A DNA stretch of 64,000 bases from NCBI GenBank assembly GCA_903848645.1, contig CAINGU010000029.1, forward strand, positions 1 to 64,000, read 5' to 3'. How positions within the stretch are numbered: position 1 is the stretch's first letter; each line of letters opens with the position of its first letter. Below the pieces are notes generated by a model, which had not been told where the DNA came from, did not search any database, and saw only the letters and a list, made by a program, of their open reading frames with translations. Positions 36,749-47,586 of the stretch are shown here, one piece after another. This DNA comes from an uncultured cyanobacterium. GTDB taxonomy: Bacteria > Cyanobacteriota > Cyanobacteriia > Cyanobacteriales > Nostocaceae. A program made the position numbers and the translations under genes.

Positions 36749-39151
36749 TTATTTTTTTGGTGGAGTAAAACCAAATTTTGTAAAAATCCAATGATACCAT
36801 TCTTGATGAGTGGTAATAAAAGTTAAAGCTGATTCTAAATCTATATCTAAATCTTTGTTATAAATACTGATAATTAGATCATAAATCAAATCAAAGAGAA
36901 TTCTATCTTCTTTATTGAAGAGAACAAAATTCCCATTAGCACTATTTTCCAGTTGTTGGATTCTTTCTTTACCGACTTTACCAGTAATATCTGGTTGACG
37001 TTCATCTCTAATTAAATAAAATTTGCTTTGAGAATTATTAATGACTAATTCATTGAAATTATTAATCCGACTTGTAAAGGAAGTACCACTAATTTCTAAA
37101 AAAGCAATTACATGATATTGATTTCCCTTTTCTATGACAATATGTTCTGGTAATACCTTTTTACCTAAACGATATTGTGTTAATTTAAATGACTGGATAT
37201 GAGTTAAAGCTTCAGCAATATTTTTCAATTTACCAACATCATCACTATCACTAATAATAGATGGATTATGATATTTTTGTTCTAACTCAATTCTATGTTC
37301 ATGGAGATATTCAATTACAGGATTTACGGGAATTGTAGTTTCACCAGATAAATAAGTTGCTAATTTATTCTGTAAGTTGCTTAAATCAACAGCATTAGGT
37401 GATTGTATAGCTTGAATTAGTTGAGTTAAAACTTCTATTGATGTCTGTTGTTGCTGCTGTAAAAATTTTAATTGCTGTTCTATTTTTTCATTACTATCTA
37501 ATTCCCGAATTGGTTTTCTTTCATCTGGTAAAGAAATTCCATTAACTCTATAGTCATAGTATTTAGCCGCCCGATTTAAAGCCGCCCGAATAGGTTTTTT
37601 ACCTAAAATATCATCTAAATCTTCAGGTAAAAATAGCTGTTCTAAGGTAATATCTACAGCTTGCATTTTCACCTTGAGAATAGATTTAACTTCGGCTTCT
37701 GTTGGTTGACGTAGAGAAACTTGATATTGAGATACTCTCCCAATAATAGATTGATCAAATATTGTTTGAAATTTTTCCCACCTATCAGGAAATAAATTCA
37801 AGATAATTAAACTATTGGGAACATGAGTGAAAATTTCTTTGATAGCTTCCCCAAAATTCAACAAGATTTCTTGATTGTGAGGAAGTCCTAAACCTTCTAA
37901 TTGATCAAAAATAATAATTAAAGGTTCATCTAAAATAGATAATTTACCTAAAACGGAAATAGCTTCTAATGAAAAAGCTTCTTTACTAATTTCTTCTCCC
38001 CAATTTGGTAAACCAACAGTTTCAGCTTCTTCGTCAGTTAAAACATTTCCGGCTAACCAACGAGTGGTAATATTTCTATATTTATAATCTGTATAGCTGC
38101 AATATTTAACCATGCCTTTAATGATAGATAAAGCAAAACTTCCTGGAGCATAATTACTCATCCACCATTCATTAATGGTCTTTTCTATATATTGCCAATA
38201 TTCTCGTTTTCGTTGTGTATTTTCTTTACTTAAAGCACTAATACTATTATCTTCTAAATCATATAAGGCTTTTAAAATATCTATATCTTTTTGTTTAACA
38301 TCTCTATCATTAAGACTAATTATTTTCCGAAAAGTGTTAATAATTAAAGAGTCTAATTGAGGTAAATTCCCTGCTTTTTCAACTAGAGATTCTAAAATTC
38401 TACTATAAATATGATAAAGTACAGATTGAGCATTATTAGGTTGACGTATAAACAGTAATCTATTACTTGATAATCTCTCATGAGCAAGTCGCATCATTAA
38501 ATGAGTTTTACCAGTACCGGGTTCTCCAATAACAACTACACCTTTACTTTGATAATTAGCATCTAATTTAATATTATTTAAAGCAGTTTGTAAAATCTGA
38601 AATTCTCGATGATAAGTATCAGCAAAATCTGGATGATGTTGAAAAGGTGTATCAACTCGACTACTACTAAATGGATTAGGTTGTTTCTTTAGATGTTCTA
38701 TCATAATTTTTTTATAAAGATGATAAGTAAATGTGGCATCATAACTAGCGGTATGTGCCATATTCGGCAGAAAATATTGATTATTAGCTCGCAGATTTAA
38801 ATATTTACTCAGATACTCTAAAGAATAACTTTCTAAATCAGCAAAACAGTCTTTAGCTAAAATCCAAGTACAATCAAATTGTAAATTTTGCCAAGGTAAA
38901 CCAACTTGTTCCAAACTACGCTTGAGGATATCAATATCATGTTCTGCATAGTGACAGATAATTTTTTTATTTTCAACAATAGTCAAAAATTCTGTTAATA
39001 ATGTTTTGAGACTTTTGAGATTTAAAACATTTTTAAAACCATGAGAATTACCATCACAAAAACCTTCATAAATTACTATACCTTGACTATCAACAATAGC
39101 TAATTCAGTTAAATTTGGTTTACCCTCAGTATCTAAAACAACAAAGTCCAT
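36749..39151 (-). CDS. DEDDh exonuclease fused to an AAA-type ATPase
   Basis: The N-terminal 150 residues are a DnaQ-like 3'-5' exonuclease: Asp7 and Glu9 (VLDTEG), Asp72 (ICHYAEHD), and His133 with Asp138 (HTASYD), the full DEDDh set. A P-loop ATPase follows, with Walker A GEPGTGKT at 209-216 and Walker B LIIIFDQLEG near 415, then an arginine-rich helical region (RKPIRELD) and about 250 C-terminal residues with no recognised domain. This fusion is not one I know as a characterised protein; nucleic-acid quality control or phage defence are possible roles. It lies on the opposite strand inside a normally one-directional locus. Low-GC coding sequence suggests possible acquisition. Confidence 0.82.
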   Translation of the reverse strand: MDFVVLDTEGKPNLTELAIVDSQGIVIYEGFCDGNSHGFKNVLNLKSLKTLLTEFLTIVENKKIICHYAEHDIDILKRSLEQVGLPWQNLQFDCTWILAKDCFADLESYSLEYLSKYLNLRANNQYFLPNMAHTASYDATFTYHLYKKIMIEHLKKQPNPFSSSRVDTPFQHHPDFADTYHREFQILQTALNNIKLDANYQSKGVVVIGEPGTGKTHLMMRLAHERLSSNRLLFIRQPNNAQSVLYHIYSRILESLVEKAGNLPQLDSLIINTFRKIISLNDRDVKQKDIDILKALYDLEDNSISALSKENTQRKREYWQYIEKTINEWWMSNYAPGSFALSIIKGMVKYCSYTDYKYRNITTRWLAGNVLTDEEAETVGLPNWGEEISKEAFSLEAISVLGKLSILDEPLIIIFDQLEGLGLPHNQEILLNFGEAIKEIFTHVPNSLIILNLFPDRWEKFQTIFDQSIIGRVSQYQVSLRQPTEAEVKSILKVKMQAVDITLEQLFLPEDLDDILGKKPIRAALNRAAKYYDYRVNGISLPDERKPIRELDSNEKIEQQLKFLQQQQQTSIEVLTQLIQAIQSPNAVDLSNLQNKLATYLSGETTIPVNPVIEYLHEHRIELEQKYHNPSIISDSDDVGKLKNIAEALTHIQSFKLTQYRLGKKVLPEHIVIEKGNQYHVIAFLEISGTSFTSRINNFNELVINNSQSKFYLIRDERQPDITGKVGKERIQQLENSANGNFVLFNKEDRILFDLIYDLIISIYNKDLDIDLESALTFITTHQEWYHWIFTKFGFTPPKK

Positions 39152-39230
39152 ATAAGTTTACTTGTAAGTAGAACACCTGTTATAATTCGATTATAAACTA
39201 TAAAAGACTGATTTCACCGGATATCTACTT

Positions 39231-39974
39231 ATGAAAAGTCAACAATTATCACTTTTTTCTCGAACTGTTTTAGTCTGCACCTTGACAACGATTTTCTCTA
39301 GTAGTCTGCTATCTTTGGTGTCTCCTGTACAGGCTTCAATTTTTGACGCTCTCTTTAATAAAAAGGCTGAAGGAAACGCTTCTGGACGTTCCAGAGGTGG
39401 AGCAACTCGTTCTCAATGTTCGCAAATCAGCGATAAAAGCCTCATGGCCTTAGTTCCTCAAAGCAATGAAGGATTAACTACTAAAGATTATCCTGAATTC
39501 TGGTTTTATATCCCATTTGATAGAACTTCTCAATCTCCACCAGGACAATTTAGATTATTAAATGAAAAAAGAAAATCTGTTTTGCAAAAACCACTTTTAT
39601 TCCCTTTACCTGATAAAAAAGGGATTGTCCATTTTAGTCTTCCTGCTACCGAAAAACCATTATTAGCAGGAGAAAGATATCGTTGGTTTTTCAAAATTGC
39701 TTGTGTGAATGATCAAGGTTCACCAACTAATATTAATATTGATGGTTGGATTAAAAGAGTTGAACCAAGTTCTCAACTTGTAGAGCAGTTAAAGCAAACC
39801 CGTCCTCAAGAACAATATGTTCCCTATGCGGAAAATAATATCTGGTATGAAACTTTAAGTAAGCTGGCGGAAAATCGGACTACTTATAAGAAGGAGTGGA
39901 GTGAAATCTTATCGCTGTTTAGTCTGACAGAATTTAAAGAAGCCCCCATTTCTGAACTCAAACCGCAAAAATAA
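39231..39974 (+). CDS. DUF928 exported protein
   Basis: A signal peptide (about residues 10-34, ending VQA) precedes a Gly/Arg-rich linker and the DUF928 domain, with SLMALVPQSNEGLTTKDYPEFWFYIP and GERYRWFFKIAC blocks. DUF928 genes in cyanobacteria occur beside CHAT, CHASE2 and two-partner-secretion genes, as in this locus, so it probably belongs to that module even though another gene separates it. It shares its upstream region with the divergent exonuclease-ATPase gene (79 bp). Function unknown. Confidence 0.9.
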   Translation: MKSQQLSLFSRTVLVCTLTTIFSSSLLSLVSPVQASIFDALFNKKAEGNASGRSRGGATRSQCSQISDKSLMALVPQSNEGLTTKDYPEFWFYIPFDRTSQSPPGQFRLLNEKRKSVLQKPLLFPLPDKKGIVHFSLPATEKPLLAGERYRWFFKIACVNDQGSPTNINIDGWIKRVEPSSQLVEQLKQTRPQEQYVPYAENNIWYETLSKLAENRTTYKKEWSEILSLFSLTEFKEAPISELKPQK

Positions 39975-40040
39975 TCTAGGGAATAGGTGATAGGTAAGAA
40001 TTTTACCAATTACCCATCACCAATTACCCATTCTCAATTA

Positions 40041-41042
40041 TTAAGCAGTTACCTTTTCACTTTCTAAACGAGCCAATCTTTCGGCTAATAGTTGTTCCAA
40101 AGAAATCAAAGCCTTGGTGAAACCATCAATACCTTCTGCAAGTTTATCAGAAGCCATGCGATCGCCATTGTGCATTTGATCAAAGGTGGCTTTATCAAGA
40201 GAAATTTTAGCAATTGATAGATTTGCTACCTTAGCAGGATCAAGTTTGCGGGGTAATTCTGCAACAGTATTTTGCAATTCTGTCAACAACCCTGGAGAAA
40301 TAGTCAGCAAATCGCAACCAGCTAATTCAGTAATTTCACCAATATTGCGGAAACTAGCACCCATTACCTCGGTTTTATAACCAAACTTCTTATAGTAGTT
40401 ATAAATTGTGGTGACAGACAATACACCTGGATCTTCTGCGGAGGGGTAGCTATCCCGGCCAGTATCTTTTTTGTACCAGTCAAGAATGCGACCAACGAAG
40501 GGAGAAATCAAAGTGATCCCAGCTTCCGCACAGGCGATCGCTTGGTGCAGACCAAATAGTAAAGTTAAGTTACAGTGAATACCTTCTTTTTCCAAAATTT
40601 CCCCAGCTTTGATACCTTGCCAAGTAGAGGCAATTTTAATCAAAACCCGCTCTTTAGAAATACCAGCAGCTTTATACTGAGCGATTAAATCCCGTGCTTT
40701 AGCGACAGTAGCATCTGTATTATAAGATAACCGAGCATCTACTTCTGTAGACACACGACCGGGGATAATTTGCAAAATCTTTAATCCAAAAGATACCGCC
40801 AAACGGTCAAAAGCCAGAGATACCACCTGGGCTTGACTAGCACCAGCGCCAGCGTCTTTTTTGGCTTTAAGTAAAGTTTGATCAACAATATCCTGATATT
40901 CCGGCATTTGTGCCGCAGCGGTAATCAGTGAGGGATTGGTCGTAGCATCTTGAGGTTTAAACTGTTCAATTGATTGAATATCTCCGGTATCTGCTACCAC
41001 AACGGTTACTGCCCGTAGTGCTTCTAGTAAGTTCTTAGGCAT
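40041..41042 (-). CDS. tal: Transaldolase
   Basis: Transaldolase of the pentose phosphate pathway transfers a dihydroxyacetone unit between sugar phosphates. The 333-residue protein begins [12 protein letters not shown] and has the Schiff-base Lys in [11 protein letters not shown], the motifs ATTNPSLI and [13 protein letters not shown], and [11 protein letters not shown]. The ATG at 41042 has GGAGT upstream, so the in-frame TTG 12 bp earlier is less likely. It lies downstream of pyk on the same strand, separated by a heptamer-repeat tract of about 120 bp. Standard length for the family. Confidence 0.97.
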   Translation of the reverse strand: MPKNLLEALRAVTVVVADTGDIQSIEQFKPQDATTNPSLITAAAQMPEYQDIVDQTLLKAKKDAGAGASQAQVVSLAFDRLAVSFGLKILQIIPGRVSTEVDARLSYNTDATVAKARDLIAQYKAAGISKERVLIKIASTWQGIKAGEILEKEGIHCNLTLLFGLHQAIACAEAGITLISPFVGRILDWYKKDTGRDSYPSAEDPGVLSVTTIYNYYKKFGYKTEVMGASFRNIGEITELAGCDLLTISPGLLTELQNTVAELPRKLDPAKVANLSIAKISLDKATFDQMHNGDRMASDKLAEGIDGFTKALISLEQLLAERLARLESEKVTA

Positions 41043-41054
41043 AACATACTCCAA

Positions 41055-41165
41055 TGTCAGTGGTCAATGGTCAATGGTCAGTGGTCAGTGGTCAATGGTC
41101 AGTGGTGATAGAAATTATTACCAATTACCAATCACCAATTACCAATTACCCATTACCAACTACCC
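41055..41165. repeat. TCA(A/G)TGG and ATTACCA heptamer repeats
   Basis: A run of TCAATGG/TCAGTGG heptamers is followed by AATTACC/CATTACC units, filling the gap between tal and pyk. This is the STRR type, the same kind as at 1256. Confidence 0.9.
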
Positions 41166-41177
41166 ATTTTAGATGCG

Positions 41178-42608
41178 TCATGCCGTAATTGGCTGTCCAA
41201 TAGAATGCACTTTAATTAAACTTGTTGTTCCTGATTGACCAACTGGAACACCAGAGGTAATCACAACCTTGTCTCCTTCCTCGACTAAACCACTATTGAC
41301 AACGGTGTCTAGCACATTCACAAACATTTCTTCTGCATTGTGAACAGGTTGAATCAGTAAGGGTTCTACACCCCAGGATAAAGCTAATTGACGGTAAGCG
41401 GTACATTCAGAAGTCAGCGCAATAATCGGCGTGCTGGGACGGTATTTAGATACCAGTTTAGCTGTACTTCCTGATGAGGTATTACAGAGAATCGCTTTAG
41501 CACCAGTTTCATAAGCAATGCGACATACCGCTTGAGATACTGATTCTGTCACCGTCAGACTACCCGCTGTCGGAGTCCAAGAATGTCTATGTCCCTCTTG
41601 GAGTACGGTTTCTGTTTGTAAGGCGATATTGTGCATAGTTTGCACAGCAGCAATCGGATATTCGCCCATGGCAGTTTCCCCTGATAACATAACTGCATCT
41701 GTACCATCTAAGATCGAGTTAGCCACGTCCGTGGCTTCAGCGCGAGTGGGGTCGGGGGCGCTAATCATAGACTCTAACATTTGGGTAGCTGTAATCACCG
41801 GTTTACCAGCTTGATTACAACGACGCGCAATTTCTTTTTGAATTAAGGGGACTTTATAAATCGGTACTTCCACCCCTAAATCACCACGGGCAATCATAAT
41901 ACCGTCAGCAGCCTCAATGATAGCATCTAGCTGGTCTACAGCTTCCGCCCGTTCGATTTTAGCAATGAGGCGAATTTTTGAGCCAGCACCTTCAATCATG
42001 CGGCGGGCAGGTTCGAGGTCTTGGGGCGATCGCACAAAAGACACCGCCACCCAGTCTACTCCTAATTGTATCCCAAATCGCAAATCCATTAAATCTTTTT
42101 CGGTAATCGAACTCAGAGGTAAAGGAGTTGCAGGTAAATTTACACCCTTATGAGAAGAAATCAAACCGCCAATATTCACCTGAGCGCGAATTCTATCCGC
42201 GTCACGACTGGTAACAGTTAATTTCACCCGACCATCATTAATTAAAATGGGTTCACCACATCGCATCATGGCGAAGAGAGTGGGTAGAGGTAAGGGTAAC
42301 TCGTCAATACTTTCGCCCTTCTCTTGTAAAACAAATGTCACCTCAGTCCCAGCTTCTAACATTAGCCCTTCCGGTGGTAATTTCCCCAACCGAATTTTTG
42401 GTCCACACAAATCCTGCATAATCGCAATGGGCTTATGTAAATCCTTACTAATTTGCCGCAGATGATGAAAAACCTGGGCGTGAGCCTCATAAGCGCCATG
42501 AGAAAAATTCAACCGAGCCATATTCATTCCCGCTCTTACCAAAGCTTCTAACTTCTCAGGTGAAGATGTAGCCGGTCCAATAGTACAAACAATTTTTGTG
42601 CGACGCAT
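41178..42608 (-). CDS. pyk: Pyruvate kinase
   Basis: Pyruvate kinase converts phosphoenolpyruvate and ADP to pyruvate and ATP, the last step of glycolysis. The start MRRTKIVCTIGPATSS is the family's conserved beginning, which is why ATG 42608 is chosen over an upstream frame. Other motifs are MNMARLNFSHG, KIRLGKLP, ARGDLGVEVP and the signature VITATQMLESM. The 476-residue form lacks the extra C-terminal PEP-utiliser-like domain of the longer cyanobacterial isoenzyme. Neighbours tal and gap are on the same strand. Confidence 0.97.
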   Translation of the reverse strand: MRRTKIVCTIGPATSSPEKLEALVRAGMNMARLNFSHGAYEAHAQVFHHLRQISKDLHKPIAIMQDLCGPKIRLGKLPPEGLMLEAGTEVTFVLQEKGESIDELPLPLPTLFAMMRCGEPILINDGRVKLTVTSRDADRIRAQVNIGGLISSHKGVNLPATPLPLSSITEKDLMDLRFGIQLGVDWVAVSFVRSPQDLEPARRMIEGAGSKIRLIAKIERAEAVDQLDAIIEAADGIMIARGDLGVEVPIYKVPLIQKEIARRCNQAGKPVITATQMLESMISAPDPTRAEATDVANSILDGTDAVMLSGETAMGEYPIAAVQTMHNIALQTETVLQEGHRHSWTPTAGSLTVTESVSQAVCRIAYETGAKAILCNTSSGSTAKLVSKYRPSTPIIALTSECTAYRQLALSWGVEPLLIQPVHNAEEMFVNVLDTVVNSGLVEEGDKVVITSGVPVGQSGTTSLIKVHSIGQPITA

Positions 42609-42836
42609 AAGTATGTAAGGAGTAACGGTAAAGTAGCACACCCCGTTAAGCCCTCAGAAATTTTAGATTTTAGATTTTAGATTAGAATTACAGCAATTTT
42701 TGAGCAACCGCACCACAAAAATAACTCTCAGAATAAAACCTATCACTGGTTTTGATCATTACTATCTGTAGCACAATTGATTGCAATTTTCTGTAATTAA
42801 ATACAATCCAAAATTCAAAATCCAAAATTGAATCAC

Positions 42837-43910
<1,074 letters not shown>

Positions 43911-44059
43911 TTAATTCTAGTCTGACTTAGCTGATTCTTACAGTCGCAAAAGGCATAAAGTTAATTTAACTGGCATATTTTAAGGTTTAGTTATTGTTCA
44001 TTGATTACTTGTGATCATTGGCTACTCAGTTTAAATATTTATGTATCTGTATCAATATC

Positions 44060-44578
44060 TCACTTTTTCCCTAATTTCCAATCTTCACCACCGGGTAACT
44101 GAATTAACAGTTCAGCAATAGCTTTTGGTAATTCTTTCACAGAATATAGATGAGTCAATTCCAAAAATTTCCCAGCGATAGAAATTACTTCGTTTCTATT
44201 GACCATTTCCGCTAATTGAAATTCATTATAAATCCCATTCAAAACTTCTAAACTAGCGTCAGCTATGGCTAATTCAATTTCATCTTCTAACAAACTATCC
44301 CATTCATCTTGATTGATATAATAGGATTTTTTATTTTCTTTGAGATTTATTTTTTTAATTTCTACTAATGAATTACGAATAGAAGCAACCCAAGAATTAG
44401 TTAATCGTTGTTCTATTTGATTTTTAATTAAATGAATTAACAAAATTCTCAAAAATGCTTGAATATTTCGTAAAATAGCTTGTTTACTCATCCCCTCTAA
44501 TTCATCAACAATAGCTAAAGCGTCGGTGTAACGTTTTTCTAAAATACTATTTCTGAGGTCTATTAATTCTTGTGTCAT
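44060..44578 (-). CDS. DUF29-type family protein
   Basis: The 172-residue all-helical protein has a conserved MTQELIDLRNSILEKRY start, a middle block KQAILRNIQAFLRILLIHLI and the NSWVASIRNSLVEI segment, which resembles the DUF29 family, often multi-copy in cyanobacteria. Function unknown. The ATG at 44578 matches that start; the frame extends 12 codons upstream. No signal peptide. Next gene upstream is a small HicB-like protein. Confidence 0.7.
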   Translation of the reverse strand: MTQELIDLRNSILEKRYTDALAIVDELEGMSKQAILRNIQAFLRILLIHLIKNQIEQRLTNSWVASIRNSLVEIKKINLKENKKSYYINQDEWDSLLEDEIELAIADASLEVLNGIYNEFQLAEMVNRNEVISIAGKFLELTHLYSVKELPKAIAELLIQLPGGEDWKLGKK

Positions 44579-44644
44579 ATTGATTACCTCAATTTGGAAA
44601 TTTACTAATCTCAAAAAAGAAAAATTAAGAGTTTTGCAGCATTT

Positions 44645-44809
44645 TTAAATATTATTACGGTCAAATTCGTGATATAAATCTAATAAATTACCTTGGAGTT
44701 CTTTTAAGGAATTTCCTTGAGTCCAATAATTAGGATATTCTTCTAAGTAACCGATAAACATATCCTCGTCTTGCCAATAAATATATTTTTTTTTAGTGAT
44801 TGTTTCCAT
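44645..44809 (-). CDS. Orphan HicB-like small protein
   Basis: A 54-residue protein on the reverse strand reads METITKKKYIYWQDEDM, then a GYLEEYPNYWTQGNSLKEL motif and LLDLYHEFDR. This is the partial RNase-H-like fold of HicB antitoxins (UPF0150). No HicA gene is next to it, unlike the complete pair at 47.8 kb. It is missing the C-terminal DNA-binding domain of long HicB forms. It follows a short T-rich leader and has no obvious ribosome site. Confidence 0.7.
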   Translation of the reverse strand: METITKKKYIYWQDEDMFIGYLEEYPNYWTQGNSLKELQGNLLDLYHEFDRNNI

Positions 44810-44883
44810 GATTATCTCAACCTATAAGTAAAGGCTTGATCTAATTATATCAGATTTTTTCAAAAATTAAACATCAACTAGTA

Positions 44884-45150
44884 TTAAGCAATTTTCTGAT
44901 AGACAACATTAATTTTAGGTTGAGATTTATCTTGCTGTTGATTTGTTACCATTATTTCTACATTTTGACCTAATTTAATTAAATAACTTAATAAATTTTC
45001 AATTGTAAATTCTTTGAGAATACCGTTAGTTAAATTATTTATTTGTTCAAGTTCTAAGCCTAAAATTTGTGTAGCTTGTTGAGGTGTAATTTGTTGCTGT
45101 TCTAAAATATCTGCAATAACCGAAGCTAATTTAACTTTGGCTAGTACCGC
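44884..45150 (-). pseudogene. 5'-truncated helix-turn-helix (XRE/HigA-type) antitoxin remnant
   Basis: The reverse strand gives ILEQQQITPQQATQILGLE, a helix-turn-helix, then INNLTNGILKEFTIENLLSY and a normal stop. The frame has no start codon; upstream it runs into the CTAGTACCGCAG repeat and a stop. The family's usual N-terminal 30 or so residues are gone. It looks like a decayed antitoxin gene cut by the repeat. Confidence 0.65.
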
Positions 45151-45225
45151 AGAGCGGAATTAAAAATTAATAATTAAAAATTAAAACAGCAGATTACACA
45201 AGCTTTTCGGGGATTTTTAATAGGT
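45148..45225. repeat. ~80-bp repeat, copy A
   Basis: It begins CTAGTACCGCAGAGCGGAATT, continues with AAAAATTA-type units, a GCAGATT, AGCTTTTC and ends GGGATTTTTAATAG. It matches copy B at 45455 in order and sequence. One side abuts the antitoxin remnant, the other the broken DUF427 gene. Confidence 0.75.
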
Positions 45226-45393
45226 AGGAGGATGACTGGTTTCTAAGACTCTTTTTCATCTGGTTGTTTTTGCTAAAATAATGCCATTAAAAATAATTTT
45301 TAGATGTTTATTGGTATCTTGTAAAATTGCGGGACGGGGATAGTCCCAAACAGATTCTTGGCCAGGTTGGGGAGTAATAGGTTGTGGGTTCAT
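45217..45393 (-). pseudogene. Truncated DUF427-family gene
   Basis: The start MNPQPITPQPGQESVWDYPR is the family's conserved N-terminus, continuing through IIFNGIILAKTTR. An in-frame TGA at 45256-45258 interrupts this before the conserved RVLETSHPPTY block, and the frame then ends in the ~80-bp repeat. The rest of the gene, including the YFPPED region, is missing. The ATG at 45393 is intact. A broken gene by both a nonsense codon and truncation. Confidence 0.75.
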
Positions 45394-45454
45394 GGTTAAT
45401 AATTGAGTGTAAGGTGATATTTTACAGACATTTTGAGCGATCGCTAAAAATAAT

Positions 45455-45535
45455 CTAGTACCGCAGGGCGGAATTAAAAATTAAAAATTGAAAAGCAGAT
45501 TGTATAAGCTTTTCAGGGATTTTTAATGGTTGGTT
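45455..45535. repeat. ~80-bp repeat, copy B
   Basis: This copy aligns with copy A: CTAGTACCGCAGGGCGGAATT, AAAAATTA units, GCAGATT, AGCTTTTC and GGGATTTTTAAT. It lies between the broken DUF427 gene and the radical SAM gene. The rest of 45536-45639 shows no gene. Confidence 0.75.
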
Positions 45536-45639
45536 GATTTACGCCGTTGTCTACTAGGATGTGGTCAAAAGTAAAAATCAACTAACAGTAGATTAGAAAT
45601 GCAGCGATCGCATGATACAGTCAAAGGAAATGATTGAAT

Positions 45640-47187
45640 TTAAGACCTTCCTAACACAACTTTTGAGTCATTGGAAGAAGCTGTACTTACCATTCCTGAA
45701 TATTCCCCATTGTAGTTAGTAAATTCAGCCGGTGATCTGCGAATATTAGATAGGCGAATTTGCCAGTCAGAAACCTGGTCATAGGTTAAATGATGAGTAT
45801 TAGAGGTTGTTGTCCAAACTCCCCATAAACAGGGATCTTCAAATTGTAACAATCCTGCTTTGCGTAAATTAAAGGCTTGGGGTGTTCCAGGTAAAGGAAT
45901 AATGCTATAGCAAGAAGTCTGAAATTCTACCTGAGGGTTAATTTTGACCAGTTCATCTACCAAGTCTGTAATTGCTTCTTCCAGACGTAATAAGTCATCA
46001 TGGTCATCATCAGGTAGGCCGATAATGATGCCATAAGTAACCACAGGTACACCAGTGCTAACCACAGATTTCATCAATGTACAATGCTCTTGCCAGGGTA
46101 GCAACTTTTTGTAGGCTTCCCGTCCAAAAACAGGACGTTCTGCGGGGATATAAGCCAAAGGACAACCAACTTTACCATCCCAACCAAACAAAGCTTGAAT
46201 CAATTCTTCATCAGGTCTAAGATCACTGCTTTCGTAGTTACGCCCACTTCCCAAGGTGGTTTTCCTCAGTTCTAAACCATTTGGCCACATCAGAGATACT
46301 CCTATCTCCCGCGCACCATTGGTAATATCTATAATCTCTTGTCGTCCTTCAGGAAACAGTCCACGGGCGAGAAACTGATCAGAACCGATATTGATCGACA
46401 GCGCCCCCGCTTCTTTCTGGATAGCCAACCATTTCATGGCTGTTTCTGGGGTCATTCTACGATAGCCTGTACCGTAGGTAGGAGTCATGCAAAAATCACA
46501 GGTGCGATCGCAACCAATATCTGCCACCAGTGAACCAACAGGTGCTTTTCCTTGGACATTGGGAAGCATCCCTAAACATTCCTTTGCTACTTCCACCGAA
46601 GGTAGCGCCCACTCCTCTGGGCTTTTGGCTTGAGTCTTTCTGGGATATTGTTTACCGTCGGCAAAAATCACCCCTGAAAGTCCTTCTCGTGGCGTTCTTC
46701 CCAATACATAATCAAAAAGCGCCCAATTTGCTGCCCCAGACTTATCTTGAACAACTGCTGTTGCACCTGCTTTTAAGTAGTGATGGGGTTCAGCCAAAGC
46801 ATCAGAACCACCAACAACAATGGGGCGATTTCCTTTAGCCAAATGTTCAATTAGCATACAGGTAACTTGACGATCTTGAGAGAAATTTACTGTCACACCC
46901 CAAGCATCAAAAGCTTCAGGATCAAGGGCAGAAATTTTGCCTCCCACATAAGTTTTCCGCAAGTTCATCCCTTTCCAGAACACCTCACCAAATTCTTCAC
47001 TATAATTATCATCTCTAAGATTGACCAATTGGGCATCAAATCCCCCCGCTTGCAAATCAGGAATCAACACTTGTTTACTGATTAAAGAACGATGTCTATA
47101 TAAAGAAGTCCAATTTTTTCCTTCCGCATCATATAATCCAGTAGCCGGAACTTCAACTAATCCAATGCTTGGCTTTTTTAATTTCAT
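45640..47187 (-). CDS. B12-binding radical SAM protein
   Basis: A cobalamin-binding-like N-terminal domain (about 1-165) with a Rossmann strand GNRPIVVGGSDA is followed by a radical SAM domain. The [4Fe-4S] ligands are Cys226, Cys230 and Cys233 (GCDRTCDFCMTP). The 515 residues end with a long helical tail. Such enzymes methylate or rearrange unactivated carbons or phosphorus; I cannot name the substrate. No biosynthetic partners lie nearby. The start codon follows AGGAG. Confidence 0.85.
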   Translation of the reverse strand: MKLKKPSIGLVEVPATGLYDAEGKNWTSLYRHRSLISKQVLIPDLQAGGFDAQLVNLRDDNYSEEFGEVFWKGMNLRKTYVGGKISALDPEAFDAWGVTVNFSQDRQVTCMLIEHLAKGNRPIVVGGSDALAEPHHYLKAGATAVVQDKSGAANWALFDYVLGRTPREGLSGVIFADGKQYPRKTQAKSPEEWALPSVEVAKECLGMLPNVQGKAPVGSLVADIGCDRTCDFCMTPTYGTGYRRMTPETAMKWLAIQKEAGALSINIGSDQFLARGLFPEGRQEIIDITNGAREIGVSLMWPNGLELRKTTLGSGRNYESSDLRPDEELIQALFGWDGKVGCPLAYIPAERPVFGREAYKKLLPWQEHCTLMKSVVSTGVPVVTYGIIIGLPDDDHDDLLRLEEAITDLVDELVKINPQVEFQTSCYSIIPLPGTPQAFNLRKAGLLQFEDPCLWGVWTTTSNTHHLTYDQVSDWQIRLSNIRRSPAEFTNYNGEYSGMVSTASSNDSKVVLGRS

Positions 47188-47268
47188 AGAAATCTCCTGT
47201 TAATTCTTGATATTTTGTAGCCTATCATTGTTTTATACTGTGGAAAAGACACAAAAAACAAAACTTAA

Positions 47269-47586
47269 TTAACTGCCCAAATTTCCCAAATTTACACAAA
47301 TAACAACCAAATAGTAATTTTCAAAAAGAATAAAAAAGCCACAAACAATGAGAATTAACCAGTTTAAAGCTGGCTTAACAATAGCAATTAGTTCATCATC
47401 AAGGGTAGTTTCTGTCTTGCTTGTGAACTTTTCAATGGTTTTGATTATAACCGCTAAGACAAATCTTCTTAATGTCTGTATTAGCGTTAATATGACAAGA
47501 ACAGCAGCAATTTTCGCAATGGGAAAATTAGAATAATTGATATTTTTGAGTGCGTTCCAGATAGCTTTGACGGAGAATATTACCAA
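47269..47586 (-). pseudogene. MscS-type mechanosensitive channel N-terminal remnant
   Basis: The 105-residue frame has two hydrophobic helices (AAVLVILTLIQTL and LNWLILIVCGFFIL) and the motif SKTETTLDDELIAIVKPAL found near the membrane start of small-conductance channels. The pore helix and the soluble beta domain of MscS are missing. The start is only a TTG. Probably a truncated gene rather than a working short protein. Confidence 0.5.
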
